Positions 10,442-18,440 of a stretch of 64,000 nt of DNA are shown piece after piece. Under the pieces are notes generated by a model. That model was not told where the DNA came from, did not search any database, and was given only the letters and a program-made list of their open reading frames with translations. The position numbers were made by a program, and so were the translations under genes. The stretch's first letter is position 1. Every line of letters starts with the position of its first letter. The DNA is from an uncultured Bacteroidales bacterium (GTDB lineage: Bacteria > Bacteroidota > Bacteroidia > Bacteroidales > UBA932): the NCBI GenBank assembly GCA_946406355.1, contig CAMJKI010000002.1, positions 1 to 64,000 of the forward strand, read 5' to 3'.

Positions 10442-11110
10442 CTATTTGGCCAGCTTGAAGCCGATGCGGAAGTTGTCGTAACCATCGGCCATTTTGGCGA
10501 TGGAGCCAATCTGGCTGTTGGACTCGCCAAGCTTGGAAGCCACCTTCTTGAGGAAAGCCACGGCTTTCTGGGAGGTGAACAGCATTTTGGCGCCATTCAG
10601 GCTGGATTCCAGCGTGCCGGTCATGCAAAAGAACTGCATGTTCTTTCCAAAAGTGAGGGTTACGGTCTTTTCTCCGTCGCCCACCTTATAATTACCGGAA
10701 AGCGGAATACCGGCCACGTTCCAGGTGAAAGTGTTGTCGGCGTTGTTGAAGGTGATGGTCATGGCACCGGGCTTGATGCCAACCTTGGCCAGGTATTCGT
10801 CAATCTTGGTCTCAATGCCGGAAGTGACGGCGCTGCCGGCCAGATTGGTAAGGACACCGCCTTCCGAACTGGTGGCCGATACGGCAATACCATTATAAGT
10901 ATAGGTGCCGTTGAGGCTTACCGGTGACGAGAACACGGTGCCGGCCAGGCCGGAGATAATATTACCGATGGAAGAAGCGGTGGAAGGAGAAGAGGAGGAG
11001 GAAGAAGTACCTACACCAATTCCACCCAGAAGGTCTCCCAGAACAGTCTGCGCATTGGCGGAGAAACTGAAGGCTGCTGCCAAAGCAATGATGGAGATAA
11101 GCTTTTTCAT
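10442..11110 (-). CDS. Exported DUF4923-like protein
   Basis: Signal peptide MKKLISIIALAAAFSFSANAQ, Ser-rich linker, C-terminal half typical of this Bacteroidales family (recognition from memory). Confidence 0.6.
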   Translation of the reverse strand: MKKLISIIALAAAFSFSANAQTVLGDLLGGIGVGTSSSSSSPSTASSIGNIISGLAGTVFSSPVSLNGTYTYNGIAVSATSSEGGVLTNLAGSAVTSGIETKIDEYLAKVGIKPGAMTITFNNADNTFTWNVAGIPLSGNYKVGDGEKTVTLTFGKNMQFFCMTGTLESSLNGAKMLFTSQKAVAFLKKVASKLGESNSQIGSIAKMADGYDNFRIGFKLAK

Positions 11111-11164
11111 AATATCTGGTATTTAAAATAGTTTCAGCGAGTAAATATAAGGAAAAAATCGGAA

Positions 11165-12169
11165 TTATGTATCATTTTCCGACCAGCCTTGTGCCTTGAC
11201 CGGGAATTCAACTCCTTCCGGGGTAACCAGAACCGTTCCGGCGTCCGGCTGGGCCAGGTGGCCTATGATATCGAAAGTTTGGAAATCCCGGCGGAACTTC
11301 TCCAGATACAGGATGGGCACAACAAAGAGCAGGCGGTTGTCATCGCCGCCGTTCATGGCGGCCGATACGGGATCTATGTCCAGTTCCTTGCCCAGCTGGA
11401 AACTGTTTCCTTCGAAGGGAATCTTGTCGGCGTACACTTTGGCACCCAGGCCGCTGTCGCGTGAAAGGCGCTTGAGCGCATCGGACAACCCCCGGGTTAC
11501 GAAATAACCGTAAGGCGGATAAATCTCGGCATCTTCCAGACGGGAGACCACGGCGGAATCCAGTTCCGGACGCAGATAATCGCCCACCAGCATCTTGTAT
11601 TGGCCGATTTCCGGCTGCTGGCCAGTTTCGTGGAACACCTTGGCACCACGTTCCATGACCTGCAAACCCAGGTATGCGGCGCCCAGGGAACCAGATACAC
11701 AGATAAGATCCTTGCTCTTGGCGGCGCTCCGGCGCTTGTCGGTGAGCAGGGAGGTTTCTCCTGTGGCGGCCAAAGAGACATACAAACCATTGTTGGAGGG
11801 CTGCAAATCCAGATTTACGGCCACATAGCCATGTTCCTTGGCCGCCACGGTAATTCCCATCCAAAGGTCTTTCACCTGCGGAAAATCCAGTTTGGCCGAT
11901 ATGCCCAGCACCACATTCAGGAGCTTCGGATGGGCCAGGGCGGCATAAAGCTCTCCCGTAACGCCCACCACACACTTATATCCCAGGTGCTTCAGCGGGA
12001 AGTAAACCAGGTTGAAGTCGATGCCCTCCAGATACATCCTGGCAGCCGTTGTCACCTTCCCGCCCTTATCGGCCGAGTAGGTGAGTCCGGCTACCGGATT
12101 ATATGCAGAAAGGCGATAGAGCTGGTCTATCGCCTCTATTCTGCCTATGTCGGAAAAAGATTCTGCCAT
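11165..12169 (-). CDS. thiL: AIR-synthase-related / thiamine-monophosphate kinase-like protein
   Basis: 'MAESFSDIGRIEAIDQLYRL', 'VCVSGSLGAAYLGLQVM', 'DISDALKRLSRDSGLGAKVYADKIPF'-like ThiL/PurM-fold motifs. Confidence 0.65.
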   Translation of the reverse strand: MAESFSDIGRIEAIDQLYRLSAYNPVAGLTYSADKGGKVTTAARMYLEGIDFNLVYFPLKHLGYKCVVGVTGELYAALAHPKLLNVVLGISAKLDFPQVKDLWMGITVAAKEHGYVAVNLDLQPSNNGLYVSLAATGETSLLTDKRRSAAKSKDLICVSGSLGAAYLGLQVMERGAKVFHETGQQPEIGQYKMLVGDYLRPELDSAVVSRLEDAEIYPPYGYFVTRGLSDALKRLSRDSGLGAKVYADKIPFEGNSFQLGKELDIDPVSAAMNGGDDNRLLFVVPILYLEKFRRDFQTFDIIGHLAQPDAGTVLVTPEGVEFPVKAQGWSENDT

Positions 12170-12864
12170 TAGCGGAGCTGGAAGATTACAGGGAAGGTGT
12201 AGGTAACCTTCACAGCGCGGTCACGCTGACGGCCCGGCTTCCACTTGGGGGAGCTGGAAACCACGCGGACAGCTTCCTTATCCAGGGATTCGTCCACGCC
12301 ACGTACAACACGCACGTTGGTTACACGGCCATCGGCCTCCACGGTGAACATAAGGGTAACACGACCCTGCACGCCGTTCTCCTTGGCAATTTCCGGATAA
12401 ACCAGGCGGGAATTCACCCATTTGGAGAATTCGTTGGCGTCGCCGCCGTTGAAGGACGGCTTCTGTTCTACCAGCTGGAACGGGATGGCTTCCTCTTCCA
12501 CTTCCTCTTCTTCTACGGCAGCCTCACGGTAGTCCTGGATATCCACGGCCAGGTTGGCGTCGTCTTCCAGGTTGATGAACATGTCGTCGTCCAGTTTGAT
12601 ATCATCGTCCACGATATCGATCTGGTCCGACAGCACGGGGATGGACGGAGCCTCGGGCGGGGGCGGCGGGAGTTCGTTCTGGATGGCGATCATTTCGTCC
12701 TCCACCAACACCTGGGTGGTGTCTTCCAGAACTGCTACGGCAGCGTCGCGGGAGGAGTAGTTGAAGGCTCCGTACACAATGGCGAGGGCGACTACCAGGC
12801 CGACCTCGGTGAGCAGCAGCTTCTTGTTTTCAAGGCTGGCTTTGGGACTCTTCTTAACTTCCAT
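12169..12864 (-). CDS. tonB: Energy transducer TonB
   Basis: N-terminal TM, PPPPPEAP proline stretch, C-terminal VQGRVTLMFTVEADGRVTNVRVVRGVDESLDKEAVRVV..PKWKPGRQ. Confidence 0.92.
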   Translation of the reverse strand: MEVKKSPKASLENKKLLLTEVGLVVALAIVYGAFNYSSRDAAVAVLEDTTQVLVEDEMIAIQNELPPPPPEAPSIPVLSDQIDIVDDDIKLDDDMFINLEDDANLAVDIQDYREAAVEEEEVEEEAIPFQLVEQKPSFNGGDANEFSKWVNSRLVYPEIAKENGVQGRVTLMFTVEADGRVTNVRVVRGVDESLDKEAVRVVSSSPKWKPGRQRDRAVKVTYTFPVIFQLR

Positions 12865-12993
12865 AATGCGTTATTTTTATTGTTTTGGTTATTTTCCAAT
12901 GCAAAGGTCGCACCTTTTTTTAGCACTAAAAAATTATTGTGGGATAAAAATCTCGCAAAGCGCGCTTGGAAATAACTGATTATTAAACAATTA

Positions 12994-13061
12994 CAGCTGC
13001 GTTATTTTTTAAAAATCTCGCAGCTGCAGTTTACAATGTCGAAAACCCTCAAATTTTCGAC
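12994..13061. repeat. Two tandem perfect inverted repeats upstream of tonB
   Basis: CAGCTGCG (12994-13001)/CGCAGCTG (13019-13026); GTCGAAAA (13038-13045)/TTTTCGAC (13054-13061). Confidence 0.6.
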
Positions 13062-13082
13062 GTTCGTCACTTATTAAAATTT

Positions 13083-13664
13083 TTATTTTTCCAGGCAATC
13101 CAGGAAGAGTTCCTGCTGTTCCGGAGCGGCCGTTCTAATGCGTTCCTTGAGCCTGTAAAGGCGGTTATAGACATAGGGTTTATCCTTTCCCAACAGGGTG
13201 GAGATGGTGGTGGAAGAGAAGCCGGACGCCGCAAAGAGGTACAGTAGGAAATCCTCTTCTTTCCACTTGGGGAAAGCTTCACGGAGCAGGACCATCACAT
13301 TATCGGCCGACTCATTGAGCGCCTGCTCCAGCGCTTTTTGTGCTAAAGGGTCGCTGCGCAGCCCTTCCACAATAGAGCGGACTTCGTTCAGAATCCGGGG
13401 CTGCAAATTGTCGGTTCCTTCAAAAACGTAATACTGTTCGCACAGCCGGTCAAGTGTGCCGAGCCCGGCAAGGGAACCTTTATTCTTCCCCTGCCGGCGC
13501 TCCAGCGCACGAAGACGAGAGCGCAAGTCCTCCGCAGTGGAGAGCATGCGCTCGTTTTCTTCCCGTTCCTCCAGCAGCTGCTTTTCCAACTGGGCCTTCC
13601 TGGCCCAAAAATACAGGACCAGGGTGGCCAGGACGGCTGTTATGAACAGCGCCAGGGGACCCAT
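13083..13664 (-). CDS. Membrane-anchored coiled-coil protein with C-terminal HTH-like region
   Basis: N-terminal TM, E/R-rich coiled coil, 'GFSSTTISTLLGKDKPYVYNRLYRLKERI' resembling HTHs of Bacteroidota TM-anchored regulators. Confidence 0.5.
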   Translation of the reverse strand: MGPLALFITAVLATLVLYFWARKAQLEKQLLEEREENERMLSTAEDLRSRLRALERRQGKNKGSLAGLGTLDRLCEQYYVFEGTDNLQPRILNEVRSIVEGLRSDPLAQKALEQALNESADNVMVLLREAFPKWKEEDFLLYLFAASGFSSTTISTLLGKDKPYVYNRLYRLKERIRTAAPEQQELFLDCLEK

Positions 13665-13665
13665 A

Positions 13666-15204
13666 CTACAGGTTTCTGAGGAGATTCGTGAGGGAAACCT
13701 TCTTGTCGATCATAGCACGCAGATCCTCGATTTTCACACGCTCCTGCGTCATGGAATCGCGGTCACGCACCGTTACAGTGCCGTTTTCCAGGGAATCATG
13801 ATCTACCGTTACGCAGAAAGGCGTGCCAATAGCATCCTGGCGGCGGTAGCGCTTGCCGATGGAATCCTTTTCGTCGTACTGATAGGAGAAGTCGTACTTG
13901 AGTTCGTCCACCACTTTCTGGGCAAGCTCCGGCAGACCATCCTTCTTCACCAAAGGCATAACAGCCACCTTGATAGGGGCCAGCGGGGCAGGAATCTTCA
14001 TTACAACGCGTTCCTCGCCATTTTCCAGCTTCTCTACAGTATAAGAATGACTGAGCACGGCCAGGCACATACGGTCTACGCCGATGGAGGTTTCCACTAC
14101 ATAAGGAGTATAGGAGGTATTCTCCTCGGGATCGAAGTACTCTATCTTCTTGCCGGAGAACTTCTGGTGGTTGCCCAGATCGAAGTTGGTGCGGCTATGA
14201 ATGCCTTCCAGTTCTTTGAAGCCAAAGGGGAAGTTGAACTCGATATCGGTAGCTGCGTTGGCATAGTGGGCCAGCTTCTCATGGTCGTGGAAACGGTAAT
14301 TCTCGGCCCCCATTCCCATATTTACGTGCCATTTCATGCGGTTTTCCTTCCATTTGGCAAACCAGTCCAGCTCTGTTCCGGGCTTGATGAAGAACTGCAT
14401 TTCCATCTGCTCGAATTCACGCATGCGGAAGATGAACTGACGGGCCACAATCTCGTTACGGAAGGCCTTGCCGATTTGGGCAATACCGAAAGGAATCTTC
14501 ATACGGCCGGTCTTCTGGACGTTAAGATAGTTCACAAAAATGCCCTGGGCGGTCTCCGGACGCAGATAAATGGTGCTGGCGCCATCGGCCGTACTGCCCA
14601 TGGAAGTCTGGAACATGAGGTTGAACTGACGTACTTCCGTCCAGTTGCAGGTGCCGCTGATGGGGCATACGATGTTGTTGTCGATGATAATCTGGCGGTA
14701 CTCGGCCAGGTCGTTTGCCTTTTCGGCGGCCACATACCGGTTATGAACCTCGTCGTATTTGGCTTTTTCGCGCAGAACATTGGGGTTGGTGGCCCGGAAC
14801 TGTGCTTCGTCAAAGGCATCGCCGAACTTTTTGCGGCCCTTGGCTACCTCTTTTTCTATCTTTTCCTCAATTTTACCAAGGAAATCCTCGATGAGGACAT
14901 CGGCACGATAACGCTTTTTAGAGTCTTTATTGTCGATGAGAGGGTCGTTGAAAGCACTTACGTGGCCGGAAGCCTCCCAGATGCGGGGATGCATGAAAAT
15001 AGCGGAGTCGATACCCACGATATTCTCATTGAGGCGGGTCATGGCTTCCCACCAGTAATTCTTAATATTGTTCTTGAGCTGCACGCCCATCTGGCCATAA
15101 TCGTACACGGCAGCCAGGCCGTCATAGATTTCACTGGAAGGGAAGATGAAACCATACTCCTTGCAGTGGGCAACTAATACTTTGAAAAGTTCATCCTGTG
15201 TCAT
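13666..15204 (-). CDS. glyS: Glycyl-tRNA synthetase (single-chain type)
   Basis: YDYGQMGVQLKNNIKNYWW, PETAQGIFVNYLNV, RNEIVARQFIFRMREFEQMEMQFF, GVDRMCLAVL. Confidence 0.97.
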   Translation of the reverse strand: MTQDELFKVLVAHCKEYGFIFPSSEIYDGLAAVYDYGQMGVQLKNNIKNYWWEAMTRLNENIVGIDSAIFMHPRIWEASGHVSAFNDPLIDNKDSKKRYRADVLIEDFLGKIEEKIEKEVAKGRKKFGDAFDEAQFRATNPNVLREKAKYDEVHNRYVAAEKANDLAEYRQIIIDNNIVCPISGTCNWTEVRQFNLMFQTSMGSTADGASTIYLRPETAQGIFVNYLNVQKTGRMKIPFGIAQIGKAFRNEIVARQFIFRMREFEQMEMQFFIKPGTELDWFAKWKENRMKWHVNMGMGAENYRFHDHEKLAHYANAATDIEFNFPFGFKELEGIHSRTNFDLGNHQKFSGKKIEYFDPEENTSYTPYVVETSIGVDRMCLAVLSHSYTVEKLENGEERVVMKIPAPLAPIKVAVMPLVKKDGLPELAQKVVDELKYDFSYQYDEKDSIGKRYRRQDAIGTPFCVTVDHDSLENGTVTVRDRDSMTQERVKIEDLRAMIDKKVSLTNLLRNL

Positions 15205-15227
15205 ATAATCTGTTTTAACTTACAAAT

Positions 15228-15713
15228 TTACGCAAATATTTCGGGAAATGCCTCGCGAACGTTCGGTTTCGATATTTCCTTTAGCGGCTTTAGTACGAAA
15301 TCACGCTGCACGATGAGCGGATGTGGAACAGCAAGTTCCTCTGTATGAATTATTTCCGCACCAAATAATAAAATATCTATATCAATAAGCCTGTTATGGT
15401 AAATCCGCTTGCCATCGGCATCGTACAAGGCCTCTTCCGCCTTTCTTCCCAGGACCTGCTCTACCGATTTTGCTATGTGGAGCAAAGCTGTCGCCTGTTC
15501 CACGGGGTCCCCTTTCCGGGGGAGGCGATAGAGCACGCAAAGGTTCAGAAAATCCGGCCCCTCAAAGCCCCAGGCAGGCGTTTCCACAATTCTGGAAATA
15601 CGCTCCGGATGTATTCCAAAGGCTTCGTCCAGGAGATTCATGGCTTTCAGCAGGTTCAAATCCCTGTCCCCTTCGTTGGATCCCAGGCCTAGATATACGT
15701 CAATTCTCTCCAT
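15228..15713 (-). CDS. folK: HPPK, 2-amino-4-hydroxy-6-hydroxymethyldihydropteridine diphosphokinase
   Basis: YLGLGSNEGDR, DFLNLCV, RLIDIDILLFG, LAVPHPLIVQRDFVLKPL. Confidence 0.93.
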   Translation of the reverse strand: MERIDVYLGLGSNEGDRDLNLLKAMNLLDEAFGIHPERISRIVETPAWGFEGPDFLNLCVLYRLPRKGDPVEQATALLHIAKSVEQVLGRKAEEALYDADGKRIYHNRLIDIDILLFGAEIIHTEELAVPHPLIVQRDFVLKPLKEISKPNVREAFPEIFA

Positions 15714-16089
15714 CGTTCAACTTGCTGTAATCGTCTTCTTCATAGTCCAGACCCAGCTCCACGCGGGCTTCCTCGGAGAGCATGCTGCGGTCCCAAACCG
15801 GCTCGAAAGTGAGCTCTATGGAACATTTTGTAACGCCGGGAACATCCTGCACACACTGCTGGACCTCGTTCAAAACCTGATCGGCCATGGGGCAGTTGGG
15901 TGCGGTAAACGTCATTAAAATAGATACTTCCCGGGCCTTGTTGATGGTAAGTTCGTAGATAAGGCCCAGGTCGTATATGTTTACGGGAATCTCGGGATCG
16001 TACACCTCTTTCAATGCAGCGACAACAGCCGCATAAAGGGGTTGCAACTCCTTCACATCCTCCGCTGTAAGTACATCTTTATCTGGCAT
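15700..16089 (-). CDS. DUF59/MIP18-family Fe-S assembly factor
   Basis: LKEVYDPEIPVNIYDLGLIYEL, MTFTAPNCPMAD; embedded in suf genes. Confidence 0.88.
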   Translation of the reverse strand: MPDKDVLTAEDVKELQPLYAAVVAALKEVYDPEIPVNIYDLGLIYELTINKAREVSILMTFTAPNCPMADQVLNEVQQCVQDVPGVTKCSIELTFEPVWDRSMLSEEARVELGLDYEEDDYSKLNDGEN

Positions 16090-16495
16090 TTTCTGCTACA
16101 GTCCTAAGGGTATCAATCATGGAAACAAGGCCATTGGCACGCGTAGGGGAAAGATTCTCCTTGAGGCCGATCTTCTCTATGAAAGCAAAATCATCGCCGG
16201 CAATCTCCTCCGGCGTACGTCCGGAATAAACGCCGATAAGCAGGGAAATAATGCCCTTGGTGATGATGGCGTCGCTGTCGGCCTGGAAATAAATCTTGCC
16301 GTCCTGCAGGATATAATCCAACCAAACACGTGACTGACAGCCTTTTATCAGGCGGTCTTCGGTCTTTTTATCTTCCGGATAGGCCTCCAGGGACTTACCC
16401 AGTTCAATGAGATATTCGTATTTGTCCAGCCACTCGTCGTACAGGGAAAAATCCTCTATGACGGCCTGTTTCTTTTCTTCCAGGGTGAGCATCAT
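16079..16495 (-). CDS. sufE: SufE family sulfur acceptor
   Basis: KYEYLIELGKSLEAYPEDKKTEDRLIKGCQSRVWL. Confidence 0.93.
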   Translation of the reverse strand: MMLTLEEKKQAVIEDFSLYDEWLDKYEYLIELGKSLEAYPEDKKTEDRLIKGCQSRVWLDYILQDGKIYFQADSDAIITKGIISLLIGVYSGRTPEEIAGDDFAFIEKIGLKENLSPTRANGLVSMIDTLRTVAENAR

Positions 16496-16511
16496 TTTTA
16501 GCTTAAAACTC

Positions 16512-17738
16512 TCAAATAAGCATATTTATGGCCTTTTCTAGAGCCTTCACAAAGTACTCCGCTTCCTCCAATGTATTGTAGGGAGCAAAAGAAGCCCTTA
16601 GCAAGCCGGTAACCCCCAGCCGGTCCATTAGCGGTTCGGCACACATTTGCCCGGAGCGGAGCGCAATGCCCATCTTATCCAAAATCAAGGCCAAATCCTC
16701 GTGATGGGCACCCTTAACGGCAAAGGAAAACAGGGGTATCTTATCTTCCAAATGCTCCGGGCGACCATACAAGGTAATCAGGGGGTGGTTTGCAAGATGG
16801 TTGTAAATATACTCGGTGATATTCTTTTGATTGTCAATTGTTTCCGTATCTTCCATGCAAGATTTTGCAAAACAGAGCGCCGGAACCAGGGTGGGAATGG
16901 CATTAAAATTCTGGGTGCCGGCTTCGAATTTTTCCGGCAGGGGAGCATAGGTGGTTCCGCTGAAGCGAACCGTCTCTATCATTTCCCCGCCACCCATATA
17001 CGGAGGCATGGCATCCAGCCATTTCTTTTTTCCGTAAAGGACACCGGTTCCCGTAGCGGCAAAAATCTTGTGACCGGAGAACGCATAAAAATCGCAGTCC
17101 AGCTCCTGGACATCTACCCGGCTGTGAACAATGCCTTGAGCACCATCCACCAGTACCGGAACGCCCTTTTTGTGGCAAACAGTAACCATTTCCCGCACAG
17201 GGTTAACGATACCTAACACATTGGAAATGTGAGAAATAGCTACAATTCTGGTGCGATGAGAAATCAATTCTTCCAACTGTTCTACCCGCAGCACGCCATT
17301 TTCCTGAATGTCAAGGACTTTAAGAACGGCCTTCTTGCGTTGGCAAAGCATCTGCCAGGGTACAATATTGGAGTGATGCTCGGCCATGGAAACTATGATT
17401 TCATCTCCTTCGTGCACAAAAGCCTCGCCAAAAGAAAAGGCAACCAGATTGATGGAAGCCGTGGCGCCGGAGGTAAAAACAATCTCCTCCCGGGCCGATG
17501 CATGCAGGTAATCTTTAACAAAATCGCGGGTTCCTTCATAGGCATCCGTGGCTTCACCAGCCAAATAATGAACCGCCCGGTGAATGTTGGCGTTGGCCGT
17601 TTGGGCCAGCCTATCCCATTCCTGAATAACCTGAACAGGGCGCTGGGAAGACGCGGCGTTATCCAAATACACCAGCGGCTTGCCATAGGTTTGGGTGGCA
17701 AGGATGGGAAACTGGCTGCGTATTTCTTTAACGTTCAT
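16512..17738 (-). CDS. sufS: SufS-type cysteine desulfurase
   Basis: YLDNAASSQRP, DFYAFSGHKIFAATGTGVLYGKK (PLP Lys), LRSGQMCAEPLMDRLGVTGLLRAS. Start MNVKEIRSQFP at 17738. Confidence 0.95.
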   Translation of the reverse strand: MNVKEIRSQFPILATQTYGKPLVYLDNAASSQRPVQVIQEWDRLAQTANANIHRAVHYLAGEATDAYEGTRDFVKDYLHASAREEIVFTSGATASINLVAFSFGEAFVHEGDEIIVSMAEHHSNIVPWQMLCQRKKAVLKVLDIQENGVLRVEQLEELISHRTRIVAISHISNVLGIVNPVREMVTVCHKKGVPVLVDGAQGIVHSRVDVQELDCDFYAFSGHKIFAATGTGVLYGKKKWLDAMPPYMGGGEMIETVRFSGTTYAPLPEKFEAGTQNFNAIPTLVPALCFAKSCMEDTETIDNQKNITEYIYNHLANHPLITLYGRPEHLEDKIPLFSFAVKGAHHEDLALILDKMGIALRSGQMCAEPLMDRLGVTGLLRASFAPYNTLEEAEYFVKALEKAINMLI

Positions 17739-17756
17739 GTGTATTGGATAAGTTTG

Positions 17757-17774
17757 CAAATTTACATAAATTTG
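17757..17774. promoter_or_regulatory. Back-to-back -7 boxes for sufS (-) and ruvA (+)
   Basis: GCAAATTTACATAAATTTGC: TAAATTTG on minus (17757-17764) and plus (17767-17774), 2 bp apart. Confidence 0.6.
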
Positions 17775-17778
17775 CGAT

Positions 17779-18366
17779 ATGATAGACTATATTAAAGGAC
17801 AAATCATTGAATTAACCCCCACGGAGTTAATCTTGGAAAACGCAGGAATAGGGTATTCCATCCTCATTTCCCTGCAAACCTTCGAGGCCTTCCAGCAGCA
17901 AACACAGGCGGTAGCTTACATCCACCATTATATCCGGGAAGACGAGGAACTGTATTTCGGCTTCGCAACAAAAGACGAAAGAGAGCTGTTCCGGCTGTTG
18001 ATCAGCGTGTCCGGAATTGGCGTGGCATCGGCCCGTATGATGCTGTCTTCGCTCACTTCGGAAGAGATCCGGCAGGCCATTCTTTCGGAGAATATCAACC
18101 GCATTAAAAGCGTGAAGGGGATTGGTCTCAAAAGCGCCCAGAGGCTTATTCTGGAGCTTAAAGACAAAGTGGTGAAAGGCGAGGGAAGCGAGTCTTCGGC
18201 CCTCTTCAAAACAGATAATTCCGCCCTGGTGGAAGAGGCCACAACGGCCCTGGTTATGCTTGGTTTTACCAAGGCGGCTATCGCCAAGGTTATGCCCACC
18301 CTCATCAAGGAGAACCCCAACGCAAAGGTAGAAGACATAATAAAAGCCGCCTTGAAGCGGCTGTAG
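17779..18366 (+). CDS. ruvA: Holliday junction branch migration protein RuvA
   Basis: MIDYIKGQIIELTPTELILENAGIGYSI, ISVSGIGVASARMML, VKGIGLKSAQRLILELKDK. Confidence 0.96.
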   Translation: MIDYIKGQIIELTPTELILENAGIGYSILISLQTFEAFQQQTQAVAYIHHYIREDEELYFGFATKDERELFRLLISVSGIGVASARMMLSSLTSEEIRQAILSENINRIKSVKGIGLKSAQRLILELKDKVVKGEGSESSALFKTDNSALVEEATTALVMLGFTKAAIAKVMPTLIKENPNAKVEDIIKAALKRL

Positions 18367-18397
18367 AGGGATTGTCGGCTTGACTGGCTATGACGTC

Positions 18398-18419
18398 ATG
18401 CCCGGCATCGATCGGGCAT
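18398..18419. terminator. Hairpin downstream of ruvA
   Basis: ATGCCCG-gcatcgat-CGGGCAT between convergent ruvA and mnmG. Confidence 0.45.
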
Positions 18420-18424
18420 CTTTC

Positions 18425-18438
18425 GTTCCACGTGGAAC
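18425..18438. promoter_or_regulatory. parS: parS-like palindrome, adjacent to mnmG stop
   Basis: GTTCCACGTGGAAC, perfect 14-bp palindrome; matches parS core GTTnCACGTGnAAC. Confidence 0.65.
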
Positions 18439-18440
18439 AA

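Noticed and set aside
8615-10927. 770-aa plus-strand ORF across dnaE and the next gene
   Set aside because: Antisense to dnaE and spans a terminator and an intergenic promoter.
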